Below, in pieces: positions 28,335-37,808 of a DNA stretch of 64,000 nucleotides. Made by a program: the position numbers and the translations under genes. The notes below the pieces were generated by a model. The model did no database searches, had not been told where the DNA came from, and saw only the letters and a list, made by a program, of their open reading frames with translations. The stretch covers positions 492,727 through 556,726 of the forward strand of contig NZ_FNNU01000003.1 of NCBI RefSeq assembly GCF_900106975.1. Direction: 5' to 3'. This DNA comes from Pseudomonas kuykendallii (GTDB taxonomy: Bacteria; Pseudomonadota; Gammaproteobacteria; Pseudomonadales; Pseudomonadaceae). How positions within the stretch are numbered: position 1 is the stretch's first letter; every line of letters begins with the position of its first letter.

Positions 28335-28940
28335 CTACCGGTGCTCGGGCAGCACGTGACGGAAGGTGAGATTGAGGCGGGGCGCGCAGGCCTTGCGCGT
28401 TTTCGCCACTTGGTGCTGCCAATGATGCTGCGTCGTACCGCCCATCACCAGTAGCGAACCGTGGCCGAGAGCCAGCGAATGTTCGATGCGGCTCTGCCCC
28501 TTGCGGCGCAGGTCGAAGCGTCTCGCGCCGCCCAGGTTCAGCGAGGCGATCACGGGATTGCGCCCCAAGTAGCCCTCGTCATCGGCGTGCCAGCCCATGG
28601 AGTCCTGGCCATCGCGGTAGTGGTTGATCAGCACGCCATTGAACGCCTGCCCCGCGGCTTCTTCGACGCGCCGGCGTATCTGCTCGAGCAACGGCGTCCA
28701 GCTCGACGCGCGATGGGTCAGCCCGGAATAGCTGAGGTGAACGCCGGGATCGGCATACCAGGCGACCAGTCGCGGAACCGGCAGGCGCCGGCCATGCACC
28801 TGCACGATCGGTTGTTCCCAGGGCGTATCGCGCATCAGCGCCTGCAGCCAGGCGTCGGCGGTTTCGGCGTCCAGCCAGCCCGGCTGGTAGCGCAGATCGG
28901 CGTCGGCCAGTTGCAGCGCAACATCGGCGAACAGGTCCAT
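28335..28940 (-). CDS. alkB: AlkB-family alkylated DNA/RNA repair dioxygenase
   Basis: This 201-residue 2-OG/Fe(II) dioxygenase has FNGVLINHYRDGQDSMGWHA, where His and Asp of GWHADDE bind iron. SLNLGGARRFDLRRK is the family core, the distal His lies in TQHHWQHQVAKT, and RLNLTFR carries the 2-oxoglutarate-binding Arg pair. The layout resembles human ALKBH2/3 and the bacterial AlkB relatives found in Pseudomonas. It directly reverses 1-methyladenine and 3-methylcytosine lesions. The start was set at ATG 28940 (MDLFADVAL); a start at 28967 would add nine residues. Six bases upstream lies the end of a small gene on the same strand, so they may form an operon. The alkB-small gene-rapA order matches P. 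aeruginosa. Confidence 0.9.
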   Translation of the reverse strand: MDLFADVALQLADADLRYQPGWLDAETADAWLQALMRDTPWEQPIVQVHGRRLPVPRLVAWYADPGVHLSYSGLTHRASSWTPLLEQIRRRVEEAAGQAFNGVLINHYRDGQDSMGWHADDEGYLGRNPVIASLNLGGARRFDLRRKGQSRIEHSLALGHGSLLVMGGTTQHHWQHQVAKTRKACAPRLNLTFRHVLPEHR

Positions 28941-28945
28941 GCCGC

Positions 28946-29245
28946 TCAAACTTCTACATCCACCCACAGGCCCTGGCGCGGCAGGGCTTCCACCGCCTCG
29001 GCATCGGCTTCGTCGACGTTGCCCTCCGCCAGCTCGGCGGCGCTGTAGGCACGGCGGCGCTGACGCCGGCGCTGCTCCTCGCGCAGCAGCTCCTCGGTTT
29101 CCTGCGGGTGGCGCTTGTCCAGCGCGACCGCATCCTCGGCGGAGGTCTGCTGCACCGGCGCGACGGCGGGAACCACGGGACGTTGCACGACCGGGTCCGG
29201 CTGGGTGGCGACCGGCAACATGGTTGGGGTTATCGGCGATAGCAT
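28946..29245 (-). CDS. 99-residue hypothetical protein, Pseudomonas type
   Basis: Start ATG 29245 (MLSPITPTMLPVATQPDPVV) has AAGGAGGG nearby. Residues 1-45 are Pro/Val-rich and probably disordered. Residues 48-75 form a highly charged helix (TEELLREEQRRRQRRRAYSA), and the tail is acidic (EGNVDEADAEAVEALP). The pattern recurs in Pseudomonas between alkB and rapA. It has no known domain, no membrane segment and no signal peptide. It lies 5 bases before alkB on the same strand and is divergent from rapA. A longer upstream start exists but lacks a ribosome binding site. Function unknown. Confidence 0.7.
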   Translation of the reverse strand: MLSPITPTMLPVATQPDPVVQRPVVPAVAPVQQTSAEDAVALDKRHPQETEELLREEQRRRQRRRAYSAAELAEGNVDEADAEAVEALPRQGLWVDVEV

Positions 29246-29436
29246 CTTCAATCCCTCCTTGCGATGTCTGTCGGCGCGCGGCCGGCTACCTTTAGCCAGG
29301 CGGCTGTCCTTTCGTCGTTGCAACGCGTTTGCAGCAACTTGGACTGTGCCTGAATCGGCAAGTGCCGTCGCCCTGTGCCGGTCCTTCCGTTAAGATAACC
29401 GGCTTTTTCGAAGCGATTTCTCAGACGGAGAGCGGC

Positions 29437-32280
29437 ATGGCGCAGCAGTATCAACCGGGGCAACGCTGGATCAGCGACAGCGAAGCAGAGCTGGGACTCG
29501 GCACGGTCATCTCCCAGGACGGTCGCCTGCTCACCGTGGTCTACCCGGCCACCGGCGACACTCGCCAGTATGCCCTGCGCAGCGCGCCGCTCACGCGCGT
29601 GCGCTTCGCCCCCGGCGACGAAATCACCCACTTCGAAGGCTGGAAGCTGACCGTGCGCGAAGTCGAGACCGTCGATGGCCTGCTGGTCTATCACGGGCTC
29701 GACGAGCAGAACCAGGCGCAGACGCTGCCGGAAACCCAGCTGTCCAACTTCATCCAGTTCCGCCTGGCCAGCGACCGCCTGTTCGCCGGGCAGATCGACC
29801 CGCTGAACTGGTTCGCCCTGCGTTACCACACCCTCGAACACCAGAGCCGCGTGCTGCAATCCTCTCTGTGGGGCCTGGGCGGCGCGCGTGCGCAACCGAT
29901 CGCTCACCAGCTGCACATCGCCCGTGAAGTCGCCGACCGCATCGCCCCGCGCGTCCTGCTGGCCGACGAAGTGGGCCTGGGCAAGACCATCGAGGCCGGC
30001 CTGGTGATCCATCGCCAGCTGCTCACCGGGCGCGCCAACCGCGTGCTGATCCTGGTTCCGGAAAACCTCCAGCACCAGTGGCTGGTGGAAATGCGCCGGC
30101 GCTTCAACCTGCAGGTGGCGCTGTTCGACGGCGAGCGCTTCGCCGAGAGCGATGCCAGCAACCCATTCGAGGACACCCAGCTCGCCCTGGTTTCCCTGGA
30201 GTGGCTGGTGCGCAGCGAGAAGGCTCAGGACGCCGCGTTCGCCGCCGGCTGGGACCTGATGGTGGTCGACGAGGCGCACCACCTGGTCTGGCATCCGGAG
30301 AAGGCCAGCCCCGAGTACGCGCTGGTCGAACAGCTGGCCGAAGTGATTCCCGGCGTGCTGCTGCTCACCGCGACACCGGAGCAGCTTGGCCAGGACAGCC
30401 ATTTCGCGCGCCTGCGCCTGCTCGACCCGAACCGTTTCCACGACCTGGAAGCGTTCCGCGCCGAGAGCGCCAACTACCGCCCGATCGCCGAGGCGGTGCA
30501 GGAACTGCTGGAGAACGGCCGTCTTTCGCCGGCCGCGCAGGCCACCATCGGCGGTTTTCTCGGCGCCGAGGGCGAAGCACTGATCGCCGCCATCAGCGAC
30601 GGCGACATCGACGCCAGCGGCCGCCTGGTCCGCGAACTGCTCGACCGCCACGGCACCGGCCGCGTGCTGTTCCGCAACACCCGCGCTGCGGTCCAGGGCT
30701 TCCCCGAGCGCCAGTTGCACCCGTATCCGCTGCCCAACCCGGACCTGTACATGGAGCTGCCGCTGGGCGAGCAGGCCGAGCTGTATCCGGAACTCAGCTA
30801 CCAGGCGCAGCCGGACGCCGGCGAAGAGCGCTGGTGGCGCTTCGACCCGCGCGTCGAGTGGCTGATCGACACGCTGAAGATGCTGAAGAAATTCAAGGTG
30901 CTGGTGATCTGCGCCCACGCCGAAACGGCGCTCGACCTGGAGGACGCCCTGCGCGTGCGCTCCGGCATTCCGGCCACGGTGTTCCACGAAGGCATGAACA
31001 TCCTCGAACGCGACCGCGCCGCCGCCTATTTCGCCGACGAGGAATTCGGCGCGCAGGTGCTGATCTGCTCGGAAATCGGCAGTGAGGGCCGCAACTTCCA
31101 GTTCAGCCATCACCTGGTGCTGTTCGACCTGCCGTCGCACCCGGACCTGCTCGAGCAGCGCATCGGCCGCCTCGACCGGATCGGCCAGAAGCACGTCATC
31201 CAGCTGCACGTGCCCTATCTGGAAAACAGCGCCCAGGAGCGCCTGTTCCAGTGGTACCACCAGGCGCTGAACGCCTTCCTCGCCACCTGCCCCACCGGCA
31301 ATGCCCTGCAGCACCAGTTCGGCCCGCGCCTGCTGCCGCTGCTCGAAGGCGGCGACGATGGCGAGTGGCAGGCGCTGGTGGACGAGGCGCGCGCCGAGCG
31401 CGAGCGCCTCGAAGGCGAACTGCATTCCGGCCGCGACCGCCTGCTGGAACTGAACTCCGGCGGTGCCGGCGAAGGTGTCGCGCTGGTCGAGGCGATCGAG
31501 GAGCAGGACGACCAGTACAGCCTGCCGATCTACATGGAAGAGCTGTTCGATGCATTCGGTATCGACAGCGAGGACCACTCCGAGAACGCCCTCGTGCTGC
31601 GCCCCAGCGAGAAGATGCTGGACGCCAGCTTCCCGCTCGGCGACGACGAGGCGGTCACCGTGACCTACGACCGCAACCAGGCGCTGGCCCGCGAGGACAT
31701 GCAGTTCCTCACCTGGGAACACCCCATGGTGCAGGGCGGCATGGACCTGGTGCTGGCCGGTTCGATGGGCAACACCGCGGTGGCGCTGATCAAGAACAAG
31801 GCGCTGAAACCCGGCACCGTGCTGCTCGAGCTGCTGTTCGTCAGCGAAGTGGTGGCGCCCCGTGCGCTGCAGCTCGGGCGCTTCCTGCCGCCGGTGGCGC
31901 TGCGCTGCCTGCTCGACGGCAACGGCAACGACCTGGCCTCCAAGGTCGCCTTCGACACCCTCAATGATCAGCTGGAAAGCGTGCCGCGGGCCAGCGCCAA
32001 CAAGTTCATCCAGGCCCAGCGCGACGTGCTCGGCCCGCAGATCAACGCCGCCGAGGCGAAGGTCAGCCCGCGCCACGTCGAGCGCGTCGAGCAGGCCAAG
32101 CACCGTCTGATGGCCGAGCTGGACGAGGAACTGGCGCGCATGGTGGCGCTGCAGGCGGTCAACCCGAGCGTGCGCGACAGCGAGATCGATGCGCTGCGCC
32201 ACCAGCGCGAGGAAGGCCTGGCCTGCCTCGACAAGGCTGCGCTGCGCCTGGAGGCGATCCGCGTGCTGGTCGCGGGCTAA
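29437..32280 (+). CDS. rapA: RNA polymerase-associated ATPase RapA (Swi2/Snf2 family)
   Basis: This 947-residue protein matches E. coli RapA (968 residues), a Swi2/Snf2 ATPase that binds RNA polymerase and promotes recycling after termination. The N-terminal Tudor-like region ([20 protein letters not shown]) is present. Walker A is DEVGLGKT (177-184) and motif II is DEAHH (278-282). Motif V/VI carries [20 protein letters not shown] and [11 protein letters not shown]. The C-terminal RapA domain follows. The start at ATG 29437 ([11 protein letters not shown]) matches homologues. It is divergent from the 99-residue gene and ends at a bidirectional terminator. Confidence 0.95.
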   Translation: MAQQYQPGQRWISDSEAELGLGTVISQDGRLLTVVYPATGDTRQYALRSAPLTRVRFAPGDEITHFEGWKLTVREVETVDGLLVYHGLDEQNQAQTLPETQLSNFIQFRLASDRLFAGQIDPLNWFALRYHTLEHQSRVLQSSLWGLGGARAQPIAHQLHIAREVADRIAPRVLLADEVGLGKTIEAGLVIHRQLLTGRANRVLILVPENLQHQWLVEMRRRFNLQVALFDGERFAESDASNPFEDTQLALVSLEWLVRSEKAQDAAFAAGWDLMVVDEAHHLVWHPEKASPEYALVEQLAEVIPGVLLLTATPEQLGQDSHFARLRLLDPNRFHDLEAFRAESANYRPIAEAVQELLENGRLSPAAQATIGGFLGAEGEALIAAISDGDIDASGRLVRELLDRHGTGRVLFRNTRAAVQGFPERQLHPYPLPNPDLYMELPLGEQAELYPELSYQAQPDAGEERWWRFDPRVEWLIDTLKMLKKFKVLVICAHAETALDLEDALRVRSGIPATVFHEGMNILERDRAAAYFADEEFGAQVLICSEIGSEGRNFQFSHHLVLFDLPSHPDLLEQRIGRLDRIGQKHVIQLHVPYLENSAQERLFQWYHQALNAFLATCPTGNALQHQFGPRLLPLLEGGDDGEWQALVDEARAERERLEGELHSGRDRLLELNSGGAGEGVALVEAIEEQDDQYSLPIYMEELFDAFGIDSEDHSENALVLRPSEKMLDASFPLGDDEAVTVTYDRNQALAREDMQFLTWEHPMVQGGMDLVLAGSMGNTAVALIKNKALKPGTVLLELLFVSEVVAPRALQLGRFLPPVALRCLLDGNGNDLASKVAFDTLNDQLESVPRASANKFIQAQRDVLGPQINAAEAKVSPRHVERVEQAKHRLMAELDEELARMVALQAVNPSVRDSEIDALRHQREEGLACLDKAALRLEAIRVLVAG

Positions 32281-32300
32281 GGCGCCAGCCCACGGAAACG

Positions 32301-32330
32301 AAAAAGGCCCGCAGATGCGGGCCTTTTTTT
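32301..32330. terminator. Bidirectional terminator between rapA and the MFS gene
   Basis: AAAAAGGCCCGC-AGAT-GCGGGCCTTTTTTT gives a GC-rich stem with A/T tracts on both sides, serving rapA on the plus strand and the MFS transporter on the minus strand. Confidence 0.92.
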
Positions 32331-32341
32331 CGTCCTGCCGA

Positions 32342-33673
32342 TCAGGCCGCCGGGGCGGCGGCCACCAGCCCGGCCTGCATCGCACGCGAGTCGCGGGCGA
32401 AGCTGCGCATGGCTTGGAGCAGGCAGAGCATGGTGACGAACAGCGCCGAGGGGATCAGGTACATGGCGTTGTGCAGACCGACCGCCTTGAACGCCTCGCT
32501 CATCTGGCTGTCGCCGGCGGCGTGCATCGCGGCCTGGGCGAAATAGTCGGAGAGGACGCCGACGACCAATGGGCCGAGGCCGCCGCCGAGCAGGTACAGG
32601 CCGGCGAAGAACAGCGCCATCGCGGTGGCGCGCAGGCGCGGCTCGATGACGTCCTGGATCGCCGTGTAGACGCAGGTGTAGAAGTTGTAGGAGAACAGCC
32701 AGCCGATGCTGTAGACGGTGATGAACAGGCCGATCTCTATCCGCCCGGAGAACAGCGCGAAACCGGTGGCCACCGCCGCCACCAGCATGCTCACCGCGGC
32801 GAACATCAAGCGCCCGCGCTCGGATTTCTGGTGGAACCGGTCCGCCACCCAGCCACCCAGCGTCAGGCCGATCAGGCCGGTCACGCCGACGATCACCCCG
32901 GTCGCCACTGCCGCCTGCTGCAACGGCAGCAGGAAGTAGCGCATCAGCATCGGCACCATGAACGAGTTGCAGGCGTAGGTGGCGAAGTTGAACGCCAGGC
33001 CGGCCAGCGTCAGCCACCAGAAGGTACGGATCACCAGCACCTTGCGCAGCGGTTTCTCCACCGGCGCGGCATCCACCTTGACCGTCTCCGCCGCGCCGCG
33101 GACCGGCTCCTTGATCAGGAACATGAACGCCGCCAGCAGCAGGCCGGGCACGGCGGCGATGAAGAACGGCGCGCGCCAGCTGTCGAACGCCTCGACCATC
33201 GCACCGATGGTGAAGAACGCCAGCAGCAGGCCCAGCGGCAGGCCGAGCATGAAGATGCCCATGGCGCGGGCCCGCTTGTGCGCCGGGAACAGGTCGCCGA
33301 TCAGCGAGTTGGCGGCCGGCGCGTAGCTGGCCTCGCCGATCCCGATGCCCATGCGGATCAGCAGGAAGCTCCAGAAATTCCAGGCCAGGCCGTTGATCGC
33401 GGTAAGACCGCTCCAGGCCGCCAGGCCCCAACCCATGATCTTGCGCCGCGCGCCGGTGTCGGCCATGCGCCCCAGCGGCACCCCCGCGATGGCATAGACG
33501 AGGGTGAAGGCGGTGCCGATCAGGCCCAGCTGGAGGTCGCTGAGGCCCCACTCGTGGCGGATCGGCTCGATGATGATCGCCGGGATGGTGCGATCGAAGA
33601 AGTTGAACAGGTTGGCGAGGAACAGCAGGAACAGTATGCGCCAGGCATTCGCCGCTTGCGTGGAGGGCTGCAT
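32342..33673 (-). CDS. MFS transporter, spinster-like / anion:cation symporter-like
   Basis: This 443-residue inner-membrane protein has 12 predicted spans and MFS signatures: GVPLGRMADTGARRKIMGWG for loop 2-3 and GGWVADRFHQKSERGR for loop 8-9. The N-terminal NLFNFFDRTIPAIIIEPIR resembles the Spns (spinster-like) branch, which includes bacterial exporters and uptake systems of uncertain substrate. The start was set at ATG 33673 (MQPSTQAANAWR), with AAGAGAGACC upstream. It converges on rapA and is divergent from nbdA, 236 bases away. No metabolic neighbour points to a substrate. Confidence 0.85.
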   Translation of the reverse strand: MQPSTQAANAWRILFLLFLANLFNFFDRTIPAIIIEPIRHEWGLSDLQLGLIGTAFTLVYAIAGVPLGRMADTGARRKIMGWGLAAWSGLTAINGLAWNFWSFLLIRMGIGIGEASYAPAANSLIGDLFPAHKRARAMGIFMLGLPLGLLLAFFTIGAMVEAFDSWRAPFFIAAVPGLLLAAFMFLIKEPVRGAAETVKVDAAPVEKPLRKVLVIRTFWWLTLAGLAFNFATYACNSFMVPMLMRYFLLPLQQAAVATGVIVGVTGLIGLTLGGWVADRFHQKSERGRLMFAAVSMLVAAVATGFALFSGRIEIGLFITVYSIGWLFSYNFYTCVYTAIQDVIEPRLRATAMALFFAGLYLLGGGLGPLVVGVLSDYFAQAAMHAAGDSQMSEAFKAVGLHNAMYLIPSALFVTMLCLLQAMRSFARDSRAMQAGLVAAAPAA

Positions 33674-33909
33674 GGGTCGGTCTCTCTTGTTGTTATAACT
33701 TCCCTGGTCATACCGCGGCCCAGGCGCCTGACTGCAATCTAAGGCGCCGGGCACCAGCTGTCTGCGACCATTCGCGGGTGTTATGTCAGCAAATGCGACA
33801 GCCTTGCAGTTACTGCGATATAACGACGATTCTCTGGCGTCGTTTATTTGAACAAAGAATCCGCCACACGCTCTAAGGGCAAGCGTCCCCGCCTGGAGTC
33901 CCGATCAAC

Positions 33910-36099
33910 ATGGAATCGCCCGGTCTTGCAGCCCTGTTCAACCTGCCCAGGGAGGGAATGGTCGCGCTGCACTGCATGCACAACGGCTGGCTGGTCATGC
34001 TCGCCTTCATCGTCGCCACGGCAGCGGGATTCACCACCCTGGGCATCACCGAACGCATGGTGCATGCGCGGCGGCGCCGCGGCCGCCTGACCTGGGGCGT
34101 GCTGGGCGCACTGTGCATGGCCGGCGGCATCTGGTCGCTGCATTTTCTCTGCATGCTGGCGTTCCGCGCACCGATTCCGATCCACTACACGCTGCCGGCG
34201 ACTCTCGCTTCGCTGATCATCGCGCTGATCACCGCGGCGCTGACGATGTTCACCCTGAACAAACCGGCATTGCCGCTGCGGCGTTACGTGGTGTCGGCGG
34301 TCTGCATCGGCCTGGGCATCTCCGCCATGCACTACAGCGGCATGCTGTCGATCGTCTCCCCGGCCAGCCAGCATTACGACCCGCGCCTCTTCGTCCTTTC
34401 GCTGATACTGGCCGTCGCCGCCAGCCTGGTGATCCTGCTGCTGGCCATGCACTTCCGCCGGCGCACCACGTCCCGCCAGCGCCTGCTCAAGCTCGGTGCC
34501 AGTGCGCTGGTGGCGCTGGCGATCCTTTCCATGCACTTCACCGGGATGCACGCGATGACGCTGGTGGTGCCGGAAGGCACGCCTCTCGAGTTGCAGCCCG
34601 CCAACGACACCCTGCAGCTCGGCCTCAGCATCGGCCTGGTCACGCTGATGATCGTCGTCATCAGCCTCGGCGCCGCCTGGACCAATCGCAAGCTGCAAAG
34701 CAAGGAGCGCGACCTGCGCCGGGTCAATGCGCTGCTGCGCAAACTCGACCACGCCCAGGCGTCGCTGAAGAAGGCGGCGCACCACGATGCACTGACCAAC
34801 CTGCTCAACCGCCGCGGCTTCAATGCGCTGTTCGCCGAGAAGCTCGAAGAACACTCCGAACAACACCGCGACATGGCGGTGATGTTCCTCGACATCGACC
34901 ACTTCAAGCGGATCAACGACAGCCTCGGGCACGATGCCGGCGACGAGCTGCTGCAGGTGATCGCCCAGCGCATCCGCAGCGCGGTACGTGAAGGCGACGC
35001 CATCGCCCGCTTCGGCGGCGACGAGTTCTGCATCCTCGCCAGCCTCGAGCAGCAGGACGACGCGCGCCTGCTGGCGCAACGGGTGATGCAGACCATGAAG
35101 GAGCCGATCGCCCTCGCCGGGCGCAGCATGGTGATGACCACCAGCATCGGCATCAGCCTGTTCCCGCAGGATGGCGACGCCTGCGACGAGCTGCTCAAGC
35201 ACGCGGACATGGCGCTCTATCAATCCAAGGGCAGCGGGCGCAACCACTTCACCTTCTTCAGCGAACGGCTGCGCAGCAAGGCGTCGTTCGAGCTGGAACT
35301 GGAGGAGGACCTGCGCAAGGCGCTGGCGCGCGACGAGGGTCTGCAATTGTTCTACCAGCCGATCGTCGACCTGCGCAGCGGCCGCACCACCAAGCTCGAA
35401 GCCCTGGTGCGCTGGCAACATCCGCAGCACGGCATGCTTTCGCCGGACCGCTTCATCGGCATCGCCGAGGCCAACGGTTTCATCACCGAACTGGATGGCT
35501 GGGTGCTGCGCCGCGCCTGCCAGGACGTCGCCAGGTTTCAGGCGCGCGGTCATCCGCCACTGATCGTCACGGTGAACTGCTCGGCGCTGAACCTCGCCCA
35601 TGAACAGCTTCCCGACGAGGTCGACCAGGCCTTGCGCCAGTCCGGGTTGCAGCCGCAGATGCTGGAACTGGAGGTGACCGAAAACGCGCTGATGAGCAAC
35701 ATCAACCGGGCGATCTCGCTGCTCCAGGAGATCCGCCAGCTCGGCGTGTCCCTGGCGATCGACGACTTCGGCACCGGCTATTCGTCGCTCGCCTACCTCA
35801 AGCGCCTGCCGATCAACACGGTGAAGATCGACCGCTCGTTCATCCAGGACCTGGCGGCGACCGAAGAGGACCGGCAGATCATCCAGGCGATCCTGGCGAT
35901 GGCCCACGCGCTGCGCCTGCAGGTGGTCGCCGAGGGCGTCGAGACGCAGGAGCAGGTGAGCTTCCTGCGCGACCAGGGCTGCGATTTCATGCAGGGCTTC
36001 CTGTTCTGCCGGCCACTGCCGATGGCGCAACTGGAGAGTTTCCTCGCCGAACGGCCGGAGTTGCCGCTGCCGTTATCCGGGCAGATCAGCCTGGTCTGA
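33910..36099 (+). CDS. nbdA: MHYT-GGDEF-EAL cyclic-di-GMP protein (NbdA type)
   Basis: This 729-residue inner-membrane protein has an N-terminal MHYT sensor of seven spans (about 15-250) with three conserved Met-His pairs (LHF, MHYSG, MHFTGMHAM), thought to bind copper and sense NO or oxygen. A GGDEF domain (about 290-450) and an EAL domain (about 470-710) follow. The GGDEF motif is canonical here, FGGDEF at 368-373, and an RxxD inhibitory site (REGD) sits five residues before it. The EAL motif is E497-A-L, with the TENALM and DDFGTGYSS catalytic segments intact. P. aeruginosa NbdA, as I recall, has AGDEF and acts mainly as a phosphodiesterase in NO-triggered biofilm dispersal. This copy may do both reactions. 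Its end overlaps the convergent hyi-like gene by 27 bases. Confidence 0.9.
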   Translation: MESPGLAALFNLPREGMVALHCMHNGWLVMLAFIVATAAGFTTLGITERMVHARRRRGRLTWGVLGALCMAGGIWSLHFLCMLAFRAPIPIHYTLPATLASLIIALITAALTMFTLNKPALPLRRYVVSAVCIGLGISAMHYSGMLSIVSPASQHYDPRLFVLSLILAVAASLVILLLAMHFRRRTTSRQRLLKLGASALVALAILSMHFTGMHAMTLVVPEGTPLELQPANDTLQLGLSIGLVTLMIVVISLGAAWTNRKLQSKERDLRRVNALLRKLDHAQASLKKAAHHDALTNLLNRRGFNALFAEKLEEHSEQHRDMAVMFLDIDHFKRINDSLGHDAGDELLQVIAQRIRSAVREGDAIARFGGDEFCILASLEQQDDARLLAQRVMQTMKEPIALAGRSMVMTTSIGISLFPQDGDACDELLKHADMALYQSKGSGRNHFTFFSERLRSKASFELELEEDLRKALARDEGLQLFYQPIVDLRSGRTTKLEALVRWQHPQHGMLSPDRFIGIAEANGFITELDGWVLRRACQDVARFQARGHPPLIVTVNCSALNLAHEQLPDEVDQALRQSGLQPQMLELEVTENALMSNINRAISLLQEIRQLGVSLAIDDFGTGYSSLAYLKRLPINTVKIDRSFIQDLAATEEDRQIIQAILAMAHALRLQVVAEGVETQEQVSFLRDQGCDFMQGFLFCRPLPMAQLESFLAERPELPLPLSGQISLV

Positions 36100-36870
36100 G
36101 CGCCAGCTCGGCAGCCAGCCGAGCGAATCCACGGTTGCCCCGCCCGGCCGGTACTCCGCCGCCAGCCAGCCGCGGTAGCCGCTGCGGCGCAGCGCCTGCA
36201 ACGCCGAAGCGAAATCCAGCGTGCCGCTGCCAGGCTCGTGGCGGCCGGGGCAATCGGCGAACTGCACATGGCCGATACGCTCGCCGAGCGCCTCGATCCC
36301 GGCGGCCGGGTCAAGGCCCTGGCGCGCCATGTGATAGAGATCGAACTGCGCGCGGAAATTCTCGTGCGCCACCGCCTTGAGGAGCGTTTGCAGGTGCTCC
36401 GGGGTGTTGATCAGGAAGCCGGGCATGTCCAGCGGATTGATCGCCTCGGCGAGCACACCGATGCCCAGTTCGGCGAACGCCTCGGCGGTGCGGCGCAGGT
36501 TCACCGTCAGCGTCTGCAACGCCAGCTCGCGGGGAACGCCCTCGGCCAGGCGCCCGGCCAGCACGTTCACCCAGCGCGGGCGCAGCACCCGGGCGTAATC
36601 CAGCGCCAGGCGCAGAGCCTCGTCGAACTCCGCCTGGCGCTGCGGCAGCGCGGCCAGCCCCGGGCCGCCCTGCATCAGGTCGCCTGCCGGCAGATTGAAC
36701 AGCAGCAGCGGCAGGCCGACAGCATCGAGGGCATCCTTGAAATCCTGGGCCGACACCTCGTAGGGAAACTGCACCTCGACGCCGTCGAAACCCGCCGCGG
36801 CGGCGGCCTCGATGCGCTCCAGCAGCGGCAGTTCGGTGAACAGCAGGGACAGGTTCGCGGCGATTTTCAT
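36073..36870 (-). CDS. Hydroxypyruvate isomerase family protein (Hyi/OtnI-like)
   Basis: This 265-residue TIM-barrel protein belongs to the AP_endonuc_2/xylose isomerase-like superfamily. It starts MKIAANLSLLFTELPLLERI and carries GFDGVEVQFPYEVS, VLAEAINPLDMPGFLIN with the metal-binding Glu, QFDLYHMARQG, and HVQFADCPGRHEPGSG followed by LAAEYRPGG, all typical of Hyi/OtnI. Such enzymes interconvert hydroxypyruvate and tartronate semialdehyde, or 2-oxotetronates in tetronate catabolism. The start overlaps the upstream dehydrogenase stop as ATGA, so the two form an operon. No glyoxylate carboligase or OtnK-type kinase is in the window, so its pathway is unsettled. Confidence 0.82.
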   Translation of the reverse strand: MKIAANLSLLFTELPLLERIEAAAAAGFDGVEVQFPYEVSAQDFKDALDAVGLPLLLFNLPAGDLMQGGPGLAALPQRQAEFDEALRLALDYARVLRPRWVNVLAGRLAEGVPRELALQTLTVNLRRTAEAFAELGIGVLAEAINPLDMPGFLINTPEHLQTLLKAVAHENFRAQFDLYHMARQGLDPAAGIEALGERIGHVQFADCPGRHEPGSGTLDFASALQALRRSGYRGWLAAEYRPGGATVDSLGWLPSWRSDQADLPG

Positions 36871-37754
36871 GCCTCCAACTCCCGGTAGTGCTCGATCAGG
36901 GTGGCCAGATCGCGAGCCAGGTAACCGTGGCCGCCGTGCAGGCGCATCAGTTGTGCGGCGAGGCCGCTCATGGGCGTCGCCGAGCCCTGCTCGCGGGACA
37001 GTTTCACCGCTGCATCGAGGTCCTTGAGCAGGGTGCGCACGTGCCAGCGGATCGGCTCGAAGCGCCGCTCGGCCATCTGCGGGGCGAGAATCTGCAACGG
37101 CTTGGAGTCGGCGAAACCACCAGCCAGCGCAGGCGCCAGCAGCGCGGCATCGACGCCCGAGCGCTCGGCCAGGGCCACCACTTCGGCGATCACCAGGGCG
37201 TTGCAGGCGACGATCATCTGGTTGCAGACCTTGGTCACCTGCCCGGCGCCGACGTCGCCCATATGGGTAAGGCGCTGGCCGAGGTGCGCCAGGATCGGCC
37301 GCAGCCGCTCGATGTCCGCCGCCTCGCCGCCGGCCATGATGGTCAGGCTGCCGGCCTCGGCGCCCACAGTGCCGCCGGAAACCGGCGCATCGACCCAGCG
37401 CATGCCGCTGCGCGTGGCCAGCTCGGCGGCCATCCGCCGCGTTTCGGCCGGATCGAGGCTGGAAAAATCCACCAGCAGTTGCCCGGGCCGCGCGCCCTCG
37501 ACGATGCCGTCGGCGCCGAACACCACGTCGCGCACCGCCGCGGTATCGCTCAGGCAGAGCATGACGACATCGCTATCGGCGCAGAGCGCGGCGGGGTCGT
37601 CGACGACCATCGCGCCGGCAGCGGCCAGGGCTTCGGTCTTGTCCGGGCTGCGGTTCCATACCCGCAGCGGATAGCCGGCCGCCAGCAGGCGGCGACTCAT
37701 GGGCTCGCCCATCAGGCCTGTGCCGGCGAAGGCGAGCTTCGGCAACGCGCTCAT
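36867..37754 (-). CDS. 3-hydroxyacid dehydrogenase (HIBADH/tartronate semialdehyde reductase/threonate dehydrogenase family)
   Basis: This 295-residue NAD(P)-dependent enzyme has the Rossmann motif GTGLMGEPMSRRLLAAGY near residues 11-28. The family substrate loop is DAPVSGGTVGAEAGSLTIM, and the catalytic Lys is in VTKVCNQMIVACN. The C-terminal DLDAAVKLSREQG is typical of beta-hydroxyacid dehydrogenases. Candidate substrates are tartronate semialdehyde/glycerate (GlxR), L-threonate (LtnD) and 3-hydroxyisobutyrate. The coupled Hyi/OtnI-like isomerase favours the first two. The start at ATG 37754 (MSALPKLAF) has GGGAGC upstream. The position next to nbdA matches PA3312 of P. aeruginosa from memory. 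Confidence 0.82.
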   Translation of the reverse strand: MSALPKLAFAGTGLMGEPMSRRLLAAGYPLRVWNRSPDKTEALAAAGAMVVDDPAALCADSDVVMLCLSDTAAVRDVVFGADGIVEGARPGQLLVDFSSLDPAETRRMAAELATRSGMRWVDAPVSGGTVGAEAGSLTIMAGGEAADIERLRPILAHLGQRLTHMGDVGAGQVTKVCNQMIVACNALVIAEVVALAERSGVDAALLAPALAGGFADSKPLQILAPQMAERRFEPIRWHVRTLLKDLDAAVKLSREQGSATPMSGLAAQLMRLHGGHGYLARDLATLIEHYRELEA

Positions 37755-37808
37755 CGAAAGGTGCTCCCGCAAACGTCGGACGTCAGCCCCGGTCCGGGCT
37801 GGCGCCGC

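Noticed and set aside
29248..32385. 1045-codon open frame on the minus strand opposite rapA
   Set aside because: A GC-bias shadow of rapA; the translation has no recognisable domain.
33844..36030. 728-codon open frame on the minus strand opposite nbdA
   Set aside because: A shadow of nbdA; it is low complexity and has no domain.
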